Shown here in pieces: positions 7,027 through 14,768 of a stretch of DNA of 64,000 nucleotides. The notes under the pieces are model-generated. The model saw nothing but the letters and a program-made list of their open reading frames with translations, did not search any database and was not told where the DNA came from. The position numbers were made by a program, and so were the translations under genes. The stretch's first letter is position 1, and each line of letters starts with the position of its first letter. The DNA comes from CAVZYN01 sp963779515. Lineage in GTDB: Bacteria > Pseudomonadota > Alphaproteobacteria > Rhizobiales > Hyphomicrobiaceae. The stretch is from contig CAVZYN010000001.1 in NCBI GenBank assembly GCA_963779515.1, forward strand, positions 682,001 to 746,000, read 5' to 3'.

Positions 7027-8775
7027 TCAGCGTGCAGCCATGATGCCGCTGTCGATCAAACGGCGATGAAAGCCGAGGATCTCATCACGCTTGTCACACG
7101 TGTAATACCGTCCCTTGCAGAGCGCCAGCAGGCGCATGCGTTCACGGTGACTGTCCGAGAGCGGCAAGCCGGCGGATTGCAGGATGACAGATCCAAGATA
7201 CGGCACATCGAGGGCGTCCTGCCGGGGGAGCGCGGGCACCTGGTAGTTGTGACCGTTGATGGCGTAGTAGGTTATGAACCCCGCCGAATTCGGGTCGAGT
7301 GCCACGTCTTCGGCCTCGGTATCCTCGTTGAAGCCGAGCAGCACGCGCGTCGACATCGGGTGATGATCGCCGTACTGGACGACGAGCACGCGCTCGTTGG
7401 GGAGGCGGCGTTTGATTTCCGCGATCAAGTGGTCGTAGTCGCGTTTGGCGAGCGACACGCGGCGCAGATATTCGTGCATCTCGGGATGGGTCCCGGGCCC
7501 GCCGCCGGCGACGGTTTCCTCGGGCGCGAAGGTCACGTCGTAGGGCCAGTGCGCCGACATCGTCTGCACGAATGTGAAGAGCGGTTTGACGCTCGATTTC
7601 GAATGTCGCTCCAACTCGGCGAGCGTGTTCATGTAATAGAAGCGGTCGCGCTCCTGCGAGGTCTTGGCGCCCTGGGCCTTCAGGTCGAACACTTCTTTCA
7701 TGCCGACGGAGGCGTAGAATTTGTCATTCGAGACGAAGTTCTTGAGCATCGGATAGAAGACGACGTTGCGGTAGCCGCAGCGTTCCAGCACCTGCGGCAG
7801 GGTGTCCTTCAGCTTGTTCTGCATGAACGTCTGCACGAACTGGCGCATGCCGCCGAACGAGTGCGTGGAGACGCCGGCAAGAATGGAAAATTCCGTCAGC
7901 CACGACGCGCCGCCGTAGGTTTCAACACGCAGCTTGTGCCATCGGTCATCCTGCGAGTGAAACAGGGGATCGACGGATTTGTCGTAGGCGAGCTTGTCGA
8001 ACAGGGCGGGTGGGACGACGGATTCCTGGTGGATCAGGATGATGTGTGGCGGCTTCTGCGCGGTGTCACAGGCGCCCGGCAGTGCAAACGCACTACCCGA
8101 CGGCGCGGCCGCGGCTTCGATCAACGCACCGTGCCAGAGTGCGGCGACGGTTTCGCCCCACGACGCATAGAACGACGACACATAGAGATTCTCAAAGTTG
8201 AACTGCATGTGGCGGCGTTCGCCCTTGGCCGTCCAGCCATAGGCGCCAATGACGGCGCCAGCGAGGATGACGAGCGCCGCGTTGCGTCGCGCGATCCGGC
8301 TCGCGTCGAGGCGCCAGACGAGGACGCTCGCGACAGCCAAGCCGATGATGGCCGTCAGCAATCCGAACAGATACGTTTTGTGATCGTTCCAAAGAAACGA
8401 AATGGTCGACCACGAGCTGAAATAGAAGAACAGGTCATAGGCGTGGACCACCATGTTCATCGTGGCGCGCTTGATGCCCGAGGCGGTGGCGATCAACCAC
8501 ACGAAGAGAGCCATGGTCGCGGAGGCGAAAAAGATCCGGCGGCCGATCAGCATCAAGATGCCGGCGAGCGCGATGGTGATGCCAGCGGCATAAAGAATGT
8601 TCGCCAACAGCCCTTCATTGCGCCAAAAGTAGATGCCGACGATCAAGGCTGCGACGAGCGACCCGGCAAGGGCCGCGCGTGGCGAGAGGGCATCGCGTGA
8701 CAACGCGCGCTGGGCGATACCGCAAGCGGCACCCGTCCATCCGGACCGATCAGCGATTTCGAACTGCTGAGACAT
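7027..8775 (-). CDS. LTA synthase-like sulfatase-fold membrane enzyme
   Basis: An inner-membrane protein with about five N-terminal helices and a periplasmic alkaline-phosphatase-superfamily domain, the LTA synthase / phosphoglycerol or phosphoethanolamine transferase design. Catalytic region: PPHIILIHQESVV, where the residue after Glu (here Ser) is the place of the Thr nucleophile in LtaS; YGGASWLTEFSILAGV; and metal ligands in QYGDHHPMS. As read from MSQQFEIADRSG it has 582 residues; the open frame extends 75 residues further to 9000 and the start is uncertain because no clear ribosome site is seen. The likely product is a phosphoglycerol or phosphoethanolamine substituent on a periplasmic glucan or LPS. 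It is followed directly by gtrB-gtrA. Confidence 0.82.
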   Translation of the reverse strand: MSQQFEIADRSGWTGAACGIAQRALSRDALSPRAALAGSLVAALIVGIYFWRNEGLLANILYAAGITIALAGILMLIGRRIFFASATMALFVWLIATASGIKRATMNMVVHAYDLFFYFSSWSTISFLWNDHKTYLFGLLTAIIGLAVASVLVWRLDASRIARRNAALVILAGAVIGAYGWTAKGERRHMQFNFENLYVSSFYASWGETVAALWHGALIEAAAAPSGSAFALPGACDTAQKPPHIILIHQESVVPPALFDKLAYDKSVDPLFHSQDDRWHKLRVETYGGASWLTEFSILAGVSTHSFGGMRQFVQTFMQNKLKDTLPQVLERCGYRNVVFYPMLKNFVSNDKFYASVGMKEVFDLKAQGAKTSQERDRFYYMNTLAELERHSKSSVKPLFTFVQTMSAHWPYDVTFAPEETVAGGGPGTHPEMHEYLRRVSLAKRDYDHLIAEIKRRLPNERVLVVQYGDHHPMSTRVLLGFNEDTEAEDVALDPNSAGFITYYAINGHNYQVPALPRQDALDVPYLGSVILQSAGLPLSDSHRERMRLLALCKGRYYTCDKRDEILGFHRRLIDSGIMAAR

Positions 8776-9406
8776 TCGCGGTAAGCCGATCCAATTGACA
8801 TGCCATCCTGCCCCCATCCTGCCTTTAACGGGCGCCAGAACAAAAGCTCGCCGGTTGAGCACACCCTGTCTGAACTGGCGATGAAAGTTATTGTAGATCG
8901 ACCGATGGAAGGCCGCCGGCGTTGTCCGTTCACGGCAAACCTCTCTCGGCACTCTATCTGAATGGAAGATGTGGACTAAGGGCCTGCGGCGCCCAAACAC
9001 TTGGCTAAAGCCAAAAGAGCGTTAACGAATTGAAAACCATAAGTAAAATAGAAGCTTTCTGGTTCGCCCTCAACTTGTGCGGTTCGCATGAGATGAACCG
9101 TTCCAACCCGACGCATACAGGCTGCGTTCATGTTGAGGTGGTTATCCCTTGATCATCAGCTCGGCGAGCCTCTGTCGTCGAGTTGGCCCGGTTCATCCGG
9201 ACCAGTCTGTAATGCGTCTGCAACGCGTCACGCCCGTTGCAGGTGGGTTGTTGGTTCTCGCAGGGTCCCGCAGCCGTCGAGAGTTCTTTTGGGGAAGAGA
9301 GAGCGCGTCACAATAAGCGTCCTTAAATTAAGCCGGTGCTCGCCGCCGTCTTTACACAGGGCCATTTGTCGGCAATTAAACGCCGGCGTGCCGTTTGGAG
9401 AGTTCG
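8776..9406. other. Divergent intergenic region, LTA-synthase-like gene / ribA
   Basis: This stretch carries no gene I can support. Its first 225 bases may encode an N-terminal extension of the sulfatase-fold protein. Around 9010-9060 the base composition turns AT-rich, which suggests promoters for the divergent genes. A short plus-strand frame (9130-9426) has no family character. I see no flavin riboswitch pattern ahead of ribA. Confidence 0.4.
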
Positions 9407-10039
9407 ATGAAGTCGAATGCCGTTAAATCGTATGAACTTGATTTGGATTGGTCTGCTCAGACCTTGTTGCCGATCGAGTTCAAGGGAAAAGAGTTCGTCC
9501 TCGAAGCGCGCGCCTATCAGGGCACGGATCCGCACAACCAAGCATTTGTACTGATCAACCGCAGCGGTGCGACCGGCAATGAGTTGCCTTATGTTCGCGT
9601 CCATTCGGGCTGCGTCACGGGAGACATCTTCCATTCGCTGAAATGCGACTGCTATCCGCAGCTGCAGGCGTCAATGGACAAGGTGACCAGCGCGTCGCTC
9701 GGCATCTTGATCTATCTGCCATATCACGAAGGCCGCGGCATCGGCCTCGTCAACAAGATCCGCGCCTACGCGCTGCAGGAGCAGGGCTATGACACGGTCG
9801 ACGCCAATGTCGCGGTCGGTTCGCCGATCGAGGCGCGGGAGTACGATCTTGCCGCCCACATCCTGTTCGATCTGGGCTACCCCGAGATCAAGCTGCTGAC
9901 CAACAACCCGGCCAAGGTCGACGCCTTGCGCGCCGAGGGTGTGCGGGTGGCGGAGCAGGTGCCCCTGATCTGCAAGCCGAACGTGCACAACGTGCGCTAT
10001 CTCGAAACCAAGAAAGCCCGCATGTCGCATAAGCTCTGA
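9407..10039 (+). CDS. ribA: GTP cyclohydrolase II, single domain
   Basis: Opens the imidazole ring of GTP in the first step of riboflavin synthesis. 210 residues, the size of E. coli RibA, with no fused dihydroxybutanone-phosphate synthase. Zinc site: RVHSGCVTGDIFHSLKCDC supplies the three cysteines. Catalytic loop: LIYLPYHEGRGIGLVNKIRA; then YDTVDANVAVG and LLTNNPAKVDAL. Differences from E. coli RibA are Gly for Glu in RVHSEC, Tyr-Pro after CDC and one extra residue before EGRG. The ATG is preferred to an in-frame TTG 12 bases earlier because GGAG sits seven bases before it. A strong terminator follows. Confidence 0.9.
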   Translation: MKSNAVKSYELDLDWSAQTLLPIEFKGKEFVLEARAYQGTDPHNQAFVLINRSGATGNELPYVRVHSGCVTGDIFHSLKCDCYPQLQASMDKVTSASLGILIYLPYHEGRGIGLVNKIRAYALQEQGYDTVDANVAVGSPIEAREYDLAAHILFDLGYPEIKLLTNNPAKVDALRAEGVRVAEQVPLICKPNVHNVRYLETKKARMSHKL

Positions 10040-10063
10040 GAGCTGCCGCGACCGCGAGACATC

Positions 10064-10090
10064 AACAGCCGCCTTCGGGCGGCTGTTTGC
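10064..10090 (+). terminator. Terminator after ribA
   Basis: A perfect 10 bp stem (AACAGCCGCC / GGCGGCTGTT) closed by a UUCG tetraloop, followed by TGCGTTT. It lies 24 bases past the ribA stop and ends about 47 bases before nadE. Confidence 0.85.
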
Positions 10091-10136
10091 GTTTGGGTAT
10101 GTTGCAGCGCGGGGTTGGGCGACATAAAGTCCGCTC

Positions 10137-11882
10137 ATGAGCCAAGCCCACACCCTAAAAATTGCCCTCGCGCAACTCAATCCGACCGTCGGCGATCTCG
10201 CCGGCAATCTGGACAAAGCGCGCCGCGCCCGCGCCGACGCCGCCAAGCGCGGCGCCGATATCATCGTCTTCACGGAACTGTTCCTGTGCGGCTATCCGCC
10301 GGAGGATCTCGTGCGCAAGCCCGCGTTTGCACGCGCGGCACGGGCGGCGACGCAAGAGTTGGCGCGCGATACGGCGGATGGCGGCCCGGCGGTGGTGATC
10401 GGCACCATCTGGCCCGACGAGGGACGCCTCTATAACGCGGTGGCCGTGCTCGACAAGGGCGAGATCGCTGGCCTCCGCTTCAAGGTCGATTTGCCGAACT
10501 ATGGCGTCTTCGATGAGAAGCGCGTGTTCGACGCGGGTCCGTTGCCAGGGCCGATTTTGCTGCGCGGCATGCGCATCGGGTTGCCGATTTGCGAGGATAT
10601 CTGGAAGGACGAGGTCGTCGAGTGCCTGCAGGAGAGCGGCGCGGAAGTGCTGATCGTGCCGAACGGCTCTCCGTTCGACTGGCCCAAGCCCGACCAGCGC
10701 ATGAACGTGGTTGTGGCGCGCGTGACGGAAACCGGTCTGCCGCTCGCCTATGTCAACCAGATCGGCGGCCAGGACGAGCTGGTGTTCGACGGCGCCTCGT
10801 TCGTCTTGAATGCGGATCGCTCGCTGGCGGTGCAGCTGCCGGCCTGGGCGGAGCAGATCGTCATGACGACATGGACGCGTACCCCGCGCGGATGGGTGTG
10901 CGCGGCGGGCGAGCGCGCGGTGTTGCCGGAAAAGGACGCGGCGGCCTATCACGCGTGCGTCTTGGGATTGAGAGACTACGTCGGCAAGAACGGCTTCCCG
11001 AGCGTGGTGCTGGGGCTGTCGGGTGGGATCGATTCAGCACTGGTCGCGGCGATGGCGGTCGATGCGCTCGGCGCCGATCGCGTCCACTGCGTGATGCTGC
11101 CGTACACGTTCACGTCGAGCGACAGCCTGACGGATGCGGCGGAATGCGCCAAGGCGCTCGGCTGCCGCTATGATTCGGTGCCGATCGGCCCGGCGGTGGA
11201 CGGGATCTATGGCATGCTCGGCTCCCTGTTTGCCGGCCGGCCGCGGGATCTCGCGGAAGAGAACGTGCAGAGCCGCGTGCGCGGCACGACGCTGATGGCG
11301 ATCTCGAACAAGTTTGGCTCGATGCTGCTGACCACCGGCAACAAGAGCGAGATGTCGGTCGGCTACGCGACGATCTACGGCGACATGAACGGGGGCTACA
11401 ACCCGATCAAGGATCTCTACAAGATGGAGGTCTACCGGTTGTGCCGGTGGCGCAACGCGCATGTGCCGGCCGGCGGCAAGGGTCCGGGCGGCATTGTCAT
11501 TCCGGAGCGGATCATCACCAAGGCGCCGTCGGCGGAGCTGCGCGAGAACCAGAAGGATCAGGATTCGTTGCCGCCCTACGAGGTGCTCGACGACATTCTC
11601 GCGTGTCTCGTCGAGAACGAGATGCCGCTGCACGAGATCGTCGCGCGCGGACATGATCCCGAGATCGTCAAGAAGATCGAGCGGTTGTTGTCCATCGCCG
11701 AGTACAAGCGCCGGCAGGCAGCACCCGGCGTGAAGATCTCGGCGCGGAATTTCGGGCGCGATCGGCGCTATCCGATCACCAATAAGTTCCGCGAGGATGT
11801 GCGCCCGCCCAATGAACCACCGATGGCGAAAACCGCGCCAAAGGTCGTGATGCCTCGCGCCGACGGCGGCGACGTTTCATAA
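10137..11882 (+). CDS. nadE: Glutamine-dependent NAD+ synthetase
   Basis: Amidates deamido-NAD to NAD using glutamine and ATP, the last step of NAD synthesis. 581 residues in two domains. Residues 7-265 are a nitrilase-fold glutaminase with the Glu-Lys-Cys triad: TELFLCGYPP, FKVDLPNYGVFDEKR and GLPICEDIW. Residues 285-560 are the synthetase, with the PP-loop VLGLSGGIDSALVAAMAVDA and TTGNKSEMSVGYATIYGDM. The ATG lacks a clear Shine-Dalgarno; the bases just around it resemble the loop region of a palindrome near 50.25 kb. No partner gene; transcribed alone after the ribA terminator. Confidence 0.96.
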   Translation: MSQAHTLKIALAQLNPTVGDLAGNLDKARRARADAAKRGADIIVFTELFLCGYPPEDLVRKPAFARAARAATQELARDTADGGPAVVIGTIWPDEGRLYNAVAVLDKGEIAGLRFKVDLPNYGVFDEKRVFDAGPLPGPILLRGMRIGLPICEDIWKDEVVECLQESGAEVLIVPNGSPFDWPKPDQRMNVVVARVTETGLPLAYVNQIGGQDELVFDGASFVLNADRSLAVQLPAWAEQIVMTTWTRTPRGWVCAAGERAVLPEKDAAAYHACVLGLRDYVGKNGFPSVVLGLSGGIDSALVAAMAVDALGADRVHCVMLPYTFTSSDSLTDAAECAKALGCRYDSVPIGPAVDGIYGMLGSLFAGRPRDLAEENVQSRVRGTTLMAISNKFGSMLLTTGNKSEMSVGYATIYGDMNGGYNPIKDLYKMEVYRLCRWRNAHVPAGGKGPGGIVIPERIITKAPSAELRENQKDQDSLPPYEVLDDILACLVENEMPLHEIVARGHDPEIVKKIERLLSIAEYKRRQAAPGVKISARNFGRDRRYPITNKFREDVRPPNEPPMAKTAPKVVMPRADGGDVS

Positions 11883-12009
11883 CGGCACGGCCGGCGAGGC
11901 GCTGTTCACGCATCGAATTGGATTATTGCGTCGTTAAGACTTCGCGAAATCTTTGGGCGCACTCTCCGGCATCGGAGACCGGACCCAAGACGAGGGCAGG
12001 ACGCGGCGC

Positions 12010-12447
12010 ATGGCAGCAGCATTGGCAGGAGCCGGGAACGCGTGGGAGCTGTCTGAATGGTCGGCGGAGACCGGACCGTCGCTCCGGCTCGGCGCGCATT
12101 GTTTGCCGCTTGAAGAGATCGTCGATTGGCGCGCGGAGCGTCAGGCGGAGAGCGATCGGCGCGGCGCGTTCCTTGTCATGGCGATCTTCGGCATCGGGGC
12201 CGCGATGTTCCTGACGGGCGTGTTCGAGTTTGGATTGCGCCAGCGCTTTCTCGCCGGCGCCGTGCTGCTCGGACTGATCACGGTCAGCGCCATGATCGAG
12301 GCGTTTCGCATGACGCGGATCGAGCTCTACCGGCTTCACGTGACGACCGTGAGCGGCAAGGCCGTCACCTTCGCGACCGCCAATCCCGACGAGATGCAGG
12401 CGCTGATCATCGCCGTGCATGGCCGGTTGGGGAACGCGCGCGGGTGA
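12010..12447 (+). CDS. Small membrane protein of unknown function (DUF6232-like)
   Basis: 145 residues, start MAAALAGAGNAWELSEW. Two predicted membrane helices (about residues 54-75 and 80-97) follow a soluble N-terminal part. The C-terminal LHVTTVSGKAVTFATANPDE resembles the strand-plus-helix end of DUF6232-type proteins. No catalytic motif is visible. It lies 127 bp after nadE on the same strand and could be transcribed alone. Function not known. Confidence 0.6.
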   Translation: MAAALAGAGNAWELSEWSAETGPSLRLGAHCLPLEEIVDWRAERQAESDRRGAFLVMAIFGIGAAMFLTGVFEFGLRQRFLAGAVLLGLITVSAMIEAFRMTRIELYRLHVTTVSGKAVTFATANPDEMQALIIAVHGRLGNARG

Positions 12448-12619
12448 CGCGGCTGGACTATTTTTTGCTTGGTCGATAGGCGCAGAAAAGACGGGTGCCA
12501 ACCCATGGCAAAATGGGTGTTGTTAGCCCATCGCCGAATCGCAATCAAAAACGGGCTCACAAGCAGGAATCTCGCCGGCACGGCAGCCGAACAGGCTGCC
12601 GCCGCCGAGGTGCTTGCCG

Positions 12620-13189
12620 TTAGAAGCCGACGCTCGGCAGTGTCTTGCGCAAAGTCATGATCGGGCTGATGGACGGGAGCGCGGTCGCGCGGTCGGCGTG
12701 CGCCGATGCATGCGGCGCGAGATCGTAACCGATGCGCATGAAGAACGGCACGGCATGCGGTGTGGCGCGGACCTGGAAGCGCCGGTTACCCGCGGCACCC
12801 GCCTGCGCTTCGACTTCGGCGACCATGCGGCGGCCGAGCCCCGCGTCCGTGAAGATCGGCGCGACGGCGACGGCGGCGATTTCGGCAGCGGCATTTTCAG
12901 AAGTGCCGTCGTGATCCCTCAGAGGAGTCCAGCCGGCGGTCGCGACCAAGCTGTCGTCCATGAAGCCGCCGTAGAGGGCGAGCGTCGCGAGGTGATCGGT
13001 GTACTCGGGGGTTGTGATCTGGAGCAGCGCCGCGGCGAAATCGGCATCGGGGAAAACCGTGCGCGCGGAGAAGCGGAAGGCCTCGGCGTGCAACGTGCGC
13101 GCTTGGGCAAGATCATCAATGGTGAGGGGGCGGATGGTCAGGAGGCCCGCTAGGTTGGCGTCCTGATGGATGCTCTGATGCAATGTCAT
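12620..13189 (-). CDS. GNAT-family N-acetyltransferase
   Basis: 189 residues with the acetyl-CoA-binding core VAPIFTDAGLGRRMVAEVE (motif A with a Q/RxxGxG/A variant GLGRRM) preceded by the strand AEIAAVAVA. The N-terminal part, LLTIRPLTIDDLAQARTLH, is a common GNAT start. The substrate is not predictable. MTLHQSIHQDAN is taken as the start; an ATG 27 bases upstream is in frame, and both sit in copies of the same TGCGTAAC sequence, so the true start is uncertain. A short GC-rich inverted repeat at 12581-12601 follows the stop. Confidence 0.78.
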   Translation of the reverse strand: MTLHQSIHQDANLAGLLTIRPLTIDDLAQARTLHAEAFRFSARTVFPDADFAAALLQITTPEYTDHLATLALYGGFMDDSLVATAGWTPLRDHDGTSENAAAEIAAVAVAPIFTDAGLGRRMVAEVEAQAGAAGNRRFQVRATPHAVPFFMRIGYDLAPHASAHADRATALPSISPIMTLRKTLPSVGF

Positions 13190-13338
13190 GTTACGCACTC
13201 TTCTACTGTTACGCATGTCGCACTCTCGATGCGAAGATGCTGACAGAGGCAGAGGAAGGCGGCAATCCGTCGTTCGCCGGATGGCTGTGGAAAACACGGC
13301 GCCACGCCGGTCAAGTCATGTGAAGGATGTGGATCGTT

Positions 13339-14418
13339 TTAGCGCGCGGGCGCCGGCGTTGCCTTCGACGCCCAGGCAGACGCGGCGGTGCCGCTCGCGG
13401 GCGCTGCACCCTCGGCCTTCTTGTCGCCGGCCGGTGGCACGTATTCGGCCTGATTGCACGAGCAGCCCTGCACGTATTCCTTGCGATACCGTAGTGCGGT
13501 CGGCAATTTCGAGTAGAGCTGCTGGCTTTTCACGGAGGTCGCCTGCTCGACGGTCGCACCCGGGTTCTGGTGGAAGTAGAGCTCGGCGGGTGCGGCGCAG
13601 CGCTGCTGGCAGACATCGGCGTCGCGCTGGAAATGATTGGGCAGCGTCGAGAAGCTGACGGGGAAGTAATAGCCGTCGCAGAGGCGCACGCAGAGCGTGC
13701 GATAGGTGGCGAACGGCAGCGCGCCGAATTGATTGCCGCCTTTACCACCAGTCGGGCTTTCCTCGTCGCTCCAGAGCGAGGACAGCGGGCCGCTTTGCTG
13801 ATCGCGTTTGCGTGCTTCTTGGACGTATTGCTGGCCGCAGCCGTTGCGCGCAAGTTCTCGGATGATGTCGTCTTGATAGGAGCGCTCGCGCGATCCGAGG
13901 ATATTCTGGCGCTGGGCGTCGAGGTCGGCGACCTTGCGCTTGTTGGACTCGACCTGGTTCGCGAGATTGACGCACTGCGGCGTGCGGCGCAGGCTCTTGG
14001 TGAAGAGGAAGCTCTCCCAGCAGTCGCCACGATCGAGCTGGCTTTGGGTCTGTTGGAGTGCGCGTTCAGCGGCGCGCAGATCGGTTTCGATTTTCGGCAG
14101 CAGTTCGCGCGACTGGTTGCCGCGCTGGCCTTCGCTGACGAGACGTTGCTCGAGCTGCAGGCAGATGCCGCTGCCGCCACGCGGCGCGCCGGCCAAGGGC
14201 GGCGGTTGCCCTGGCGGCGGCTGGTTCAAGCCACCGGCGGGCGGAAGTGGTGCAGGCGGTGGGCCGGGCGGTTGGCGATTGATGGGGGCAGGTGGTTTCG
14301 GCGTGTCGGTCGCCCACGGCCACCAGCCTTGGGCTGATGCGGCGGTTGGCGCACCAATGCTCGCCGCCAATACAATGGCAGCGACAGCAAAGCGCGTCAG
14401 GGGCAACCACCCGGGCAT
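13339..14418 (-). CDS. DUF2865 exported protein
   Basis: 359 residues. It starts with a signal peptide (FAVAAIVLAASIGAPTAASA), then a Pro-rich linker, a coiled-coil stretch of about 100 residues, and the DUF2865 domain. Hallmarks are the cysteines in RTLCVRLCDGYYFPVSFST, DVCQQRCAAPAELY and the final GCSCNQ. This family is confined largely to Hyphomicrobiales and its function is unknown; the paired cysteines suggest disulfides in the periplasm. The chosen ATG gives a clean signal peptide; the open frame extends 77 codons further upstream. It is divergent from cysS. Confidence 0.85.
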   Translation of the reverse strand: MPGWLPLTRFAVAAIVLAASIGAPTAASAQGWWPWATDTPKPPAPINRQPPGPPPAPLPPAGGLNQPPPGQPPPLAGAPRGGSGICLQLEQRLVSEGQRGNQSRELLPKIETDLRAAERALQQTQSQLDRGDCWESFLFTKSLRRTPQCVNLANQVESNKRKVADLDAQRQNILGSRERSYQDDIIRELARNGCGQQYVQEARKRDQQSGPLSSLWSDEESPTGGKGGNQFGALPFATYRTLCVRLCDGYYFPVSFSTLPNHFQRDADVCQQRCAAPAELYFHQNPGATVEQATSVKSQQLYSKLPTALRYRKEYVQGCSCNQAEYVPPAGDKKAEGAAPASGTAASAWASKATPAPAR

Positions 14419-14768
14419 GTGAGCCTTCAACCATTGCGTCAACGGAGCGCCCACGAATCCGAGGGATCGCGAGCACCTTAAATATCGAAGGACGGGGTAG
14501 GGGGTCAATGCAGCGCAAATGCGGCGGGAGAGTGCCGCACAGGTTTCGCGGATCAGGAGCGAAGGGGGCGTGGCGTTTTCCAGCCACAATGCTTGACGGA
14601 TCAGGCGAAACCCTTGATAAGCCAGCGATGATTTCGGTTTCGCGCACACCCGCCGTCAACGTTTGTTGCGGCATGATGATTTCGAGCTAGCTCCACAGCT
14701 GGCGCGCGGCCCGCTTCTTTGCCTGTTTGCAGAAGAATCGCCCTCGCCAGCCGGTCGAGGATGAACAC
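14419..14768. other. Divergent intergenic region, DUF2865 gene / cysS
   Basis: About 350 bases between two divergent starts, presumably holding both promoters. No gene, tRNA or terminator was recognised. Frames on both strands here are extensions of the flanking genes and have no family character. Confidence 0.35.

Noticed and set aside
6787..8700. Long plus-strand open frame of 637 codons
   Set aside because: It lies opposite the LTA-synthase-like gene, has no family character and an amino-acid mix typical of antisense frames in high-GC DNA.
9001..9406. Possible FMN riboswitch ahead of ribA
   Set aside because: The conserved RFN helices and loops cannot be found in the region.
9130..9426. 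Open frame upstream of ribA
   Set aside because: No ribosome site, no family character, overlaps ribA out of frame.
12500..12605. Small inverted repeats between two genes as terminators
   Set aside because: ACCCAT/ATGGGT and CGGCAGCC/GGCTGCCG lack T runs; too weak to list as terminators.
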